NCBI GenBank assembly: GCA_027036655.1
Contig: JALWEC010000080.1
Coordinates: 1-5,191 of the forward strand
DNA from: Melioribacteraceae bacterium
GTDB lineage: Bacteria; Bacteroidota; Ignavibacteria; Ignavibacteriales; Melioribacteraceae
Length of the DNA: 5,191 nucleotides
Reading direction: 5' to 3'
The notes under the pieces are model-generated. The model saw nothing but the letters and a program-made list of their open reading frames with translations, was not told the origin of the DNA and searched no databases. This document shows positions 1-5,191 of the stretch, piece after piece. Position 1 is the first letter of the stretch. Each line of letters starts with the position of its first letter. Position numbers and translations under genes: made by a program.

Positions 1-366
1 GTATTGCCTGTTTTAGATTACAAAACCGAAGAAGAATTTTATAATATTATTGGAGAAAATCCTAATCCGTTGGCTCTTTATATTTTTTCCAAAAACAAAA
101 AGTTTACCGATAAAATAATAAATGAAATTCCTTCCGGCGGCGCTGCGATAAACGATGTGGTTGTTCACTTTGCTAATTACGGACTTCCGTTCGGAGGCGT
201 AAAGGGAAGCGGCTTCGGGAAAGGACACGGTTACTACGGTTTTCTGGAATTTTCGCACGAGCGCTCCGTGATGAAACAGAAAAAGTTTACAACAATCAAA
301 ATGTTTTATCCCCCCTACACCAAACGTGTAAAGAAACTAATCGATTTAATAATTAAATTCTTCTAA
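1..366 (+). CDS. Aldehyde dehydrogenase, ALDH3-type, C-terminal part (5' end cut by the window)
   Basis: The enzyme would oxidise aldehydes to carboxylates with NAD(P)+. The frame is open from base 1 (first codon GTA, not a start), so the gene begins upstream; it stops at TAA 364-366. About 121 of the roughly 450-480 residues usual for the family are present. The fragment matches the C-terminal third of ALDH3 enzymes: VLPVLDY (the stretch that follows the EIFGP motif), NPLALYIFSKNKK near residues 21-33, then SGGAAINDVVVHF, LPFGGVKGSGFG, HGYYGFLEFSHERSV and a late YPPYTK. The YPPY and FSHxRS signatures favour the ALDH3 class over the longer ALDH classes. The catalytic Cys and Glu lie upstream and cannot be checked. 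The tail (KKLIDLIIKFF) is short, basic and hydrophobic. The substrate cannot be told from this part. The gene converges with the kinase gene and is followed after seven bases by a strong hairpin. Confidence 0.93.
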   Translation, partial: VLPVLDYKTEEEFYNIIGENPNPLALYIFSKNKKFTDKIINEIPSGGAAINDVVVHFANYGLPFGGVKGSGFGKGHGYYGFLEFSHERSVMKQKKFTTIKMFYPPYTKRVKKLIDLIIKFF

Positions 367-373
367 TGCGGCG

Positions 374-449
374 GATTCCGTTTCGCTCCATTCAGAATAA
401 CAAATGTTAGCCGGGGTAAGTATTGTCATTCTGAGCGGAGCGAAGAATC
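374..449 (+). terminator. Possible 3'-end hairpin for the aldehyde dehydrogenase mRNA
   Basis: The stem starts seven bases after the dehydrogenase stop codon and contains about 25 pairs, so the transcript would fold strongly at its 3' end. It is not a classical intrinsic terminator, because the base of the stem is followed by tccaagtt rather than a run of T. It could stabilise the 3' end, stop exonucleases, or assist termination. This is inferred from structure only. Confidence 0.3.
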
Positions 450-490
450 TCCAAGTTAGAACTTGCACAAATGCCGGGTAGGAGATTGTT
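374..490. repeat. Palindromic intergenic repeat, module 1 (long hairpin plus conserved right flank)
   Basis: The left arm (374-403) and right arm (423-449) are inverted copies separated by a 19-nt loop (404-422, atgttagccggggtaagta). Read by eye, the stem has 5 pairs (374-378 with 445-449), a 3-nt bulge at 379-381, 8 pairs (382-389 with 437-444), one mismatch and one possible G-T wobble, then 12 positions (392-403 with 423-434) with a single A-C mismatch. The right arm begins ttgtcattctga and ends gaagaatct. The flank to about 490 (aagtt..gaa.ttgc.caaatgccg..taggagattgt) is shared with module 2 at 570-682. This type of repeat is, from general knowledge, common between genes in Bacteroidota/Ignavibacteriota-like genomes; its mobility is not shown here. 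Confidence 0.85.
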
Positions 491-569
491 CATAACATTG
501 GCAAAAATGAATTTGGATTATCTTTTATTTTAACATAATACGAACACTTTAGATATTAAGACGGCGTCC

Positions 570-685
570 TTCAGAATGACAAATGTAAGCCGGGGCAGTT
601 ATTGTCATTCTGATTCCGCTGTTTTTTTGGCGGGAGAAGAATCTCTAAGTTGAAATTTGCGCAAATGCCGTATAGGAGATTGTCC
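570..685. repeat. Palindromic intergenic repeat, module 2
   Basis: A perfect 12-bp inverted repeat (tcagaatgacaa at 571-582, ttgtcattctga at 602-613) closes on a 19-nt loop (583-601, atgtaagccggggcagtta) that matches the loop of module 1 at 15 of 19 positions. The right arm continues with a small inner inverted repeat (ccgc 616-619, gcgg 630-633) around a run of seven T (622-628), then gaagaatctctaagtt, and shares the flank up to about 682 with module 1. The left arm outside the 12-bp core is more degenerate than in module 1. The T run lies eight bases after the hairpin, so weak terminator activity on the + strand is conceivable but not supported enough to call. Confidence 0.85.
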
Positions 686-770
686 TCAACCCAAAAGCGG
701 TCGGAGCAAGCCTCAACGAAAAACAGTCGGGACAAGCACATCGCTAAGTTCCTCGCAATAACAAAATGAG
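686..770. repeat. Repeat-like tail between module 2 and the kinase stop codon
   Basis: This stretch has no gene. It contains two 11-mers in direct orientation, gtcggagcaag (700-710) and gtcgggacaag (726-736), 26 bases apart and matching at 9 of 11 positions. It ends with cctcgcaataacaaaa (751-766), which resembles the agaatgacaa ends of the other repeat arms. I read it as the degenerate far end of the element that begins at 602. The end falls at most a few bases from the kinase stop codon (TAA, complement of 772-774). No convincing terminator for the kinase gene is visible here. Confidence 0.5.
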
Positions 771-771
771 A

Positions 772-3700
772 TTATGCAAAGCTTTCTTCTTTGGCGAGAG
801 GAAGAGTAAAAATAAACTTGCTTCCTTTTCCTTCCTCGCTTTTTACTTTTATTGTGCCGCCGTTTTTCTCAACAAGTTCTTTAACAAGAATCAAACCTAA
901 TCCCGTTCCCGGCTCATTGTTGGTGCCGGAACGACTTACTTTTTTACCGATATCAAATAAATTATCGAGAATTGATTTCGGCATTCCGATTCCGTTATCG
1001 GCTACGGTTATTCTGTAAAAATCACCATACTTTGCGCCGGAAACTCTGATTTCCCCATTTTCGGGAGTAAATTTTATCGCGTTGTTCGTAAGATTTCGAA
1101 CAATCATTTGGACGCTGTTTTCGTCGGCATAAACAAAAACATTCTTCTTAATTCTGTTTATCAACTTAATATTTTTCTGTTTCGCGGGTTCGTTCAATAC
1201 GTCCAGCGTATTTGAAACAGGCGGAAAAAGCTCAAACCGGCGAGGTACAACCGAAAACGAGCCTAATTGTATTCTTGCCCAGTTCAATAGATTCTCAATC
1301 AGCTTATAAATATTTGTTGCGGAATTATTCAAAGAACTTGCGATTTCCTCAATTTCATCTTTCTCGAATTCATCAATTGATACTGCAAGCATTTGTGAAA
1401 GTCCGAGCAAAGCCGTAAACGGACTGCGAAGATCGTGAGCTATGATTGAGAAAAATCTGTCTTTGTTTCTATTCAAGTCCTGTAACTCGCGCGCTTGCTG
1501 TTTAAGACGCTCTCCGGCTTCTGACAATTCTTTGTTCGATTTTCGCAGATCATCATCGGCTTTTTTCTTATTAATTGCAAAAATTATTTCATCCGATACA
1601 AATCTTAATATTTTATACTCTTCTTTTCCGTAAGCGCTCGGATTATTATAATCCTGCATAATGCTCACGCCGGATAAATCATCGGAGAATTTGAAGTAAA
1701 TCGCAAGAATGCATTCGGGAAGCTTTCCTATTAAATCAATCTTACCCGATTTGATTAACTTTTTAAGATGATGTTTTTTGTAAATTCCACCTTTCTCCCT
1801 TTTTAATATATATTCCGTAAAACCGTGTCTCGGAACAAACGATCCGGGCTTTTCATCATACTGATCTTTGTAAAACTCAAATCTCAAAAGATTCTCTTTT
1901 CTCGAATGAAGAGCAAAGAAAACATTATCCGTAGGCATCAATTCGGAAATAACCTCGTAGATTTCATTATATAAAACCTGCAGGTTTGAAGATAAATCTT
2001 TAGCGGAAGATATTCTGAAAATTGCTTCTTTCATTTTTTCCTGACGGTGAATTTCCGTAATATCTCGCCCGACTCCAATAAGACCTTCAATATTTCCGTT
2101 TTCAATAACGGGCGATTCTCTAAGTTCGAGAAGAATTCTTTTCCCTTTTTTACTTAGAAGTTCCGCTCGGTAAGATCCGGGGTTTACCCCTTCGGTTAAA
2201 ATTTTAAGCGTGGTTTCTCGCGCTTTTTTATTAATCGGATTATCGCTAAAAATGTCTCCTTTTCTCCGAACATCAAGAAACTCCTTAGGTGTGTAGCCAA
2301 GCATCCTTTTTACGCTGGGAGAAATGTAGAGAAATTCGCCGTATTTATTCTGCCGGTAAACTATATCATCAATATTGTTAAAAATGTAATTCTGCTCATT
2401 TAACAGATGCGTAAGTTTATCACGAGTATTTTCCAATTCCTTCAGAGCTTTTGTTCTGACGGATATGTCTTCGACCAAACCAAGAGCAAAAACCTCATTG
2501 GTCTTTTTTATTACAACCGGAGCGGTAAAAAGTCTGGCATAAATTACTTCGCCTGAAGTATATGAACGATATTCGCCCTCAAAATATCCTTTTTTGCCTT
2601 TGAATGCATCCGAAATAGCATTATATACACCTTTATGAGTAACATTTTTAAATACGTTAAAATTCTTTAATTTTTTTCTTGAGGATCTTAATATTTTAAC
2701 GTAAGCGTCATTAAAATCAACAACAGCGCCTTCTTTGTTAACAAAGAAAATTCCGAGAGGAGTATTCCGGAAAATTGTGGAATAAATATTTTTACTTCGT
2801 TCAAGTTCTATTTCGTGAAGTTTATCTTTTGTTATATCGGAAACAATTCCCATTAGCTCAAAGGACTTTTTCTCCTTCATCCATTTTATACTGTTATATG
2901 TTTCAACCCAACGGATTTTTTTCCGCTTGGTTATTATTCTAAGCTCTAACTCAAAGTTATCTTTCCTTTTATCGATATTCTCTATAAATGCAGTCATCAT
3001 TTTCTTATAATCATCGGGATGAATGATTTTTTTAAGAAAATTTCGCTTAAGTTTTTTTGCTTCGTTGGGGGTGTAACCAAACTGAGAAATATTGTTTGTA
3101 ATAAATTCTATTTCAAAATATTTATTATCAATAACTCTTAGATGCCAGATAATATGCGGTGAGTTTTCAATAATTCTTCTTACTCTCTCGGCTTCTCGTT
3201 TTGCCAAAGTCTGTTCGGTTAAATCATAAATTGAAATTAAAAATTTTTCTCCTACAACGGCAAACTGAATGTTTACATAACGCTTCTTTCCCGCTTTATC
3301 AATAATAGTTGAAAATAACGGCTTGGGAATAACACCAGTAGCCGCTGCTTTTTGTGCCGAATTTATCCACTCTTTTTTTATCTCGTCCGTAAGATTTTTG
3401 TGTCGGTAAGCTTTATCCCACCAGGAATAAATATCGCTGGTTTCATTTTCACTGTACCCGAAAGTTTTTGTAAAACTTGTGTTTATAATTTCCTTTTCCA
3501 AATCTTGATTTGCAAGTATCATAGGAACCGGAGATTTCATAAAAAGCTCTCTGAATTCACGAATCGCTTCTCCCAACTGATTTTGCAGTTTTATCTGTTC
3601 GGTAAAGTCGTACTTAATTCCCCAAGTTCGTTCAAGACTTTTATCGTGAATAAAACCGAAAACATTGTTGATAAAAAAAACGTCTTCCCCGTGCCTGTTT

Positions 3701-4938
3701 TTTTCAACGGTAATTTCACCTTCGGTTTTATAACCCCTTTTAATAAATGCGAGTGTGGTTTCAAAATGGCGTCTGTTACTTGCCGTTCCGTAGAAATCGG
3801 TAAGCGGTTTTCCCTCAAGGGTCTTTGGTTCCTTAAAACCATACTGTTTGGCAAACGCTTTATTACATTCCGCAATAACGCCTCTCTCAATTATCAGCCG
3901 CGCTTGTTCTTCCGGCGGAAGTTCAATCGGGACGGGCGGTTTATATTCAATACGGTAAATTGCATCACGCGAATTAAATATAAAATTCTTATATCGTTCT
4001 TCGCTTTCAATGATTTTTTCAAGCAGTTTTTTCTGTTCGCTCAAATCGGTAATGACGGCAAAAATAGCGTCTTCCCCCAAAATTTTAATTTTGGTTAACG
4101 TGATTCCGGCAAAAAGTTTAGAACCATCTTTCCTTATTAAATCAATTTTTTGCGAAAGTCCTTTATGAAAAGGAAGTTTATTAAAACTTTTGACAAGATG
4201 CTTATCCGTAATTTCTTTTTCCGCTAAAACAGAATCTACCTGCTTATTTATTAATTCCCCCTTTTCGTATCCCGTTAATCTTTCAAATGTGGCATTGGTT
4301 TCGATTATTTTTCCCAATCCGTTTTTATCCAAATCAAAAACGACAATCCCGAAACTATCCGTTTCAAAAAGGGTTTGATACTTACTCATACTGGCTTCTG
4401 CCAATTTCATTATGCGATTACGCATAACGTTTTCACGTTCAAGCCGTTGGTTAGCTTTCTCCAATTTTTTGATGGTTTTAATAATTTCTTCTTGGGAAAA
4501 ATCAAGTTTATTTTTGTACCGGTCTTTTTCTTCGAATAATGCTTCCGCTTTTTCTTCCCAATGGGTAATATCAACGGCGATAATCCGTTTCCCTTTAAAA
4601 ATTTTAGTTTCAAGAGGAGAATCAATTAAAAGCAAGCGGAGAAAATCGCCGGATTGATTCTGTGCCGTTACAATTTCATTATTTCTTTCTTTATTTTTAA
4701 GAGATTCAGCAAAGAAAATTTCCCATTTTTTCTTATCCTTCTCAGTTATCAAATCGGAAAGAATATTAATATTTTCACTTAATTCTTCCTGTGTAAAACC
4801 AAACTTGGACTCAAAATCGGGAGAAACGTAAAAAATTTCTCCATTGTAAGTACGCCATATTTCACAATAAGGGGAAGAGGAAAGTAAAGATTCGATTTTA
4901 TTTATTTCATCTCTGTTTTCTAAGTTACGTGTAGTCAT
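772..4938 (-). CDS. Soluble multi-PAS/GAF sensor histidine kinase (1388 residues)
   Basis: A two-component sensor that should autophosphorylate on His and pass the phosphate to an unseen response regulator. Approximate domains: PAS1 14-128, helical linker 126-185, PAS2 186-303, PAS3 312-448, PAS4 457-576, PAS5 583-704 (PAS_3-like, HPDD 640-643), PAS6 714-828, PAS7 847-963, GAF 967-1125, coiled coil 1124-1160, HisKA 1158-1225, HATPase_c 1268-1383. Each PAS ends in a D-I/L/F-T/S motif (DIT 123-125, 701-703, 959-961; DLS 298; DFT 444; DLT 572; DIS 824). The H box is AHDLRSPF with H1168; N box NLTNNAIKFT 1282-1291; G1 DNGIGMP 1314-1320; G2 GTGLGL 1344-1349; G3 EGKGS 1369-1373, so the core looks active. 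No signal peptide, membrane segment or receiver domain is seen, pointing to a cytosolic sensor. ATG 4936-4938 is the only sensible start: an in-frame stop lies at 4984-4986 with no other start between. The ribosome site is weak (GGA at 4945-4947). Ligands are unknown. Confidence 0.97.
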   Translation of the reverse strand: MTTRNLENRDEINKIESLLSSSPYCEIWRTYNGEIFYVSPDFESKFGFTQEELSENINILSDLITEKDKKKWEIFFAESLKNKERNNEIVTAQNQSGDFLRLLLIDSPLETKIFKGKRIIAVDITHWEEKAEALFEEKDRYKNKLDFSQEEIIKTIKKLEKANQRLERENVMRNRIMKLAEASMSKYQTLFETDSFGIVVFDLDKNGLGKIIETNATFERLTGYEKGELINKQVDSVLAEKEITDKHLVKSFNKLPFHKGLSQKIDLIRKDGSKLFAGITLTKIKILGEDAIFAVITDLSEQKKLLEKIIESEERYKNFIFNSRDAIYRIEYKPPVPIELPPEEQARLIIERGVIAECNKAFAKQYGFKEPKTLEGKPLTDFYGTASNRRHFETTLAFIKRGYKTEGEITVEKNRHGEDVFFINNVFGFIHDKSLERTWGIKYDFTEQIKLQNQLGEAIREFRELFMKSPVPMILANQDLEKEIINTSFTKTFGYSENETSDIYSWWDKAYRHKNLTDEIKKEWINSAQKAAATGVIPKPLFSTIIDKAGKKRYVNIQFAVVGEKFLISIYDLTEQTLAKREAERVRRIIENSPHIIWHLRVIDNKYFEIEFITNNISQFGYTPNEAKKLKRNFLKKIIHPDDYKKMMTAFIENIDKRKDNFELELRIITKRKKIRWVETYNSIKWMKEKKSFELMGIVSDITKDKLHEIELERSKNIYSTIFRNTPLGIFFVNKEGAVVDFNDAYVKILRSSRKKLKNFNVFKNVTHKGVYNAISDAFKGKKGYFEGEYRSYTSGEVIYARLFTAPVVIKKTNEVFALGLVEDISVRTKALKELENTRDKLTHLLNEQNYIFNNIDDIVYRQNKYGEFLYISPSVKRMLGYTPKEFLDVRRKGDIFSDNPINKKARETTLKILTEGVNPGSYRAELLSKKGKRILLELRESPVIENGNIEGLIGVGRDITEIHRQEKMKEAIFRISSAKDLSSNLQVLYNEIYEVISELMPTDNVFFALHSRKENLLRFEFYKDQYDEKPGSFVPRHGFTEYILKREKGGIYKKHHLKKLIKSGKIDLIGKLPECILAIYFKFSDDLSGVSIMQDYNNPSAYGKEEYKILRFVSDEIIFAINKKKADDDLRKSNKELSEAGERLKQQARELQDLNRNKDRFFSIIAHDLRSPFTALLGLSQMLAVSIDEFEKDEIEEIASSLNNSATNIYKLIENLLNWARIQLGSFSVVPRRFELFPPVSNTLDVLNEPAKQKNIKLINRIKKNVFVYADENSVQMIVRNLTNNAIKFTPENGEIRVSGAKYGDFYRITVADNGIGMPKSILDNLFDIGKKVSRSGTNNEPGTGLGLILVKELVEKNGGTIKVKSEEGKGSKFIFTLPLAKEESFA

Positions 4939-5076
4939 AAATAGTCCGAATAAAATTGCGCTTAAGAATAAAACATTAAGGATTTAAAACAAATAAGTTT
5001 CATTTACGATTTCATTATCGAAAAAATTTTTATTATTTACAACAATTATTAATAGAAACTCTTGCATAACCTAAAT
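4939..5076 (-). other. AT-rich upstream region of the kinase gene
   Basis: No gene is visible on either strand. The region is strongly AT-rich and should contain the kinase promoter, but no box pair stands out clearly. Near the start codon only GGA (complement of 4945-4947), six bases before the ATG, resembles a ribosome binding site. Weak or absent Shine-Dalgarno sites are common in Bacteroidota-like genomes. Confidence 0.5.
4997..5020. repeat. Degenerate 12-bp tandem repeat upstream of the kinase
   Basis: Two adjacent 12-mers, gtttcatttacg (4997-5008) and atttcattatcg (5009-5020), agree at 9 of 12 positions. They lie about 59-82 bases upstream of the kinase start. Spacing near one helical turn would suit a regulator binding as a dimer on one face, but a pair this short in AT-rich DNA can arise by chance. 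Confidence 0.3.
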
Positions 5077-5191
5077 TTGTCATATTTAGTTCGCCACTAC
5101 GAAAGTAAAAGCCGTCCGAAATATCTCTAAACTTCTATATTTACCGGTTTTGAGATTCTTCCGCCGCTCTTGCCTTGGCGGAGTATCAGAA
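5077..5191. repeat. Degenerate third copy of the palindromic repeat, running off the window edge
   Basis: The + strand begins ttgtcatatttag (5077-5089; 10 of 13 match to the ttgtcattctgag arm start at 423) and has gaaatatctctaa (5119-5131 region) resembling gaagaatctctaa in module 2. From 5152 the arm is inverted: gagattcttccgcc, a 6-bp stem (tccgcc 5160-5165, ggcgga 5177-5182) with an 11-nt loop, then gtatcagaa at the edge. The complement reads ttctgatactccgcc...gaagaatctc, the same arm as in modules 1 and 2 in the opposite orientation. The inverted half is clear; the left half (5077-5140) is diverged and less certain. Confidence 0.65.

Noticed and set aside
13..258. An 81-codon open frame on the - strand
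   Set aside because: It is antisense to the convincing aldehyde dehydrogenase frame and shows no recognisable motif.
374..770. A CRISPR array
   Set aside because: There are only two modules, the arms are inverted and imperfect, and the repeat-to-repeat distance and unit length do not fit repeat-spacer structure.
367..771. A tRNA or other small structured RNA gene in the gap
   Set aside because: No cloverleaf, no tRNA anticodon arm pattern and no known RNA motif; the strong pairing is explained by the repeated palindromes.
3352..4098. A 248-codon open frame on the + strand inside the kinase gene
   Set aside because: It lies wholly antisense to PAS3 and PAS4, whose residues are clearly conserved on the other strand; its product is low-complexity (F, N, K rich) with no domain I recognise. 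It is a shadow of the kinase frame.
772..4938. A hybrid kinase with a receiver domain
   Set aside because: The protein ends 16 residues after the G3 box, and no DD...D...K receiver pattern is present at either end.
4958..4996. A promoter for the kinase (TTGTTT and TATTCT with a 16-base spacer on the - strand)
   Set aside because: Only 3 of 6 and 4 of 6 matches to the sigma-70 boxes in very AT-rich DNA; no clear Bacteroidetes TTTG / TAnnTTTG pair either. Too weak to annotate.
5071..5089. A small hairpin, ctaaat and atttag around seven bases
   Set aside because: The 6-bp AT-rich stem is short, and the stretch is better explained as the diverged end of the third repeat copy.

Overview
The window holds the 3' end of one gene, one very large complete gene on the opposite strand, and two gene-free stretches rich in repeats. 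The coding sequence is AT-rich. The style of the kinase (many PAS domains, a GAF domain, a Bacteroidetes-like HisKA/HATPase core) and an intergenic repeat built on 'tgtcattctga...gaagaatct' suggest a member of the Bacteroidota/Ignavibacteriota/Chlorobiota group, possibly a Melioribacter- or Ignavibacterium-like organism. That placement is inference: there is no rRNA or other marker gene here.

Layout. Positions 1-366 (+) are the last 121 codons of an ALDH3-type aldehyde dehydrogenase, cut by the window edge. Positions 367-771 carry no gene. They hold two related palindromic repeat modules and a repeat-like tail that ends one base before the stop codon of the next gene. Positions 772-4938 (-) are a single 1388-residue soluble sensor histidine kinase: seven PAS domains, a GAF domain, a short coiled coil, then the HisKA and HATPase_c core. 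All catalytic boxes are visible. There is no transmembrane segment and no receiver domain. Positions 4939-5191 are the AT-rich upstream region of the kinase, ending in a third, degenerate copy of the repeat that runs off the edge.

How it works together. The two genes converge, so they are not in one operon and there is no evidence that they are functionally linked. The kinase has no response regulator inside the window, so its partner is unknown. No new multi-gene system is visible. The most interesting material is the repeat family: inverted arms that close on a conserved 19-nt spacer, one of them forming a long hairpin starting seven bases after the dehydrogenase stop codon, with copies on both sides of the kinase gene.
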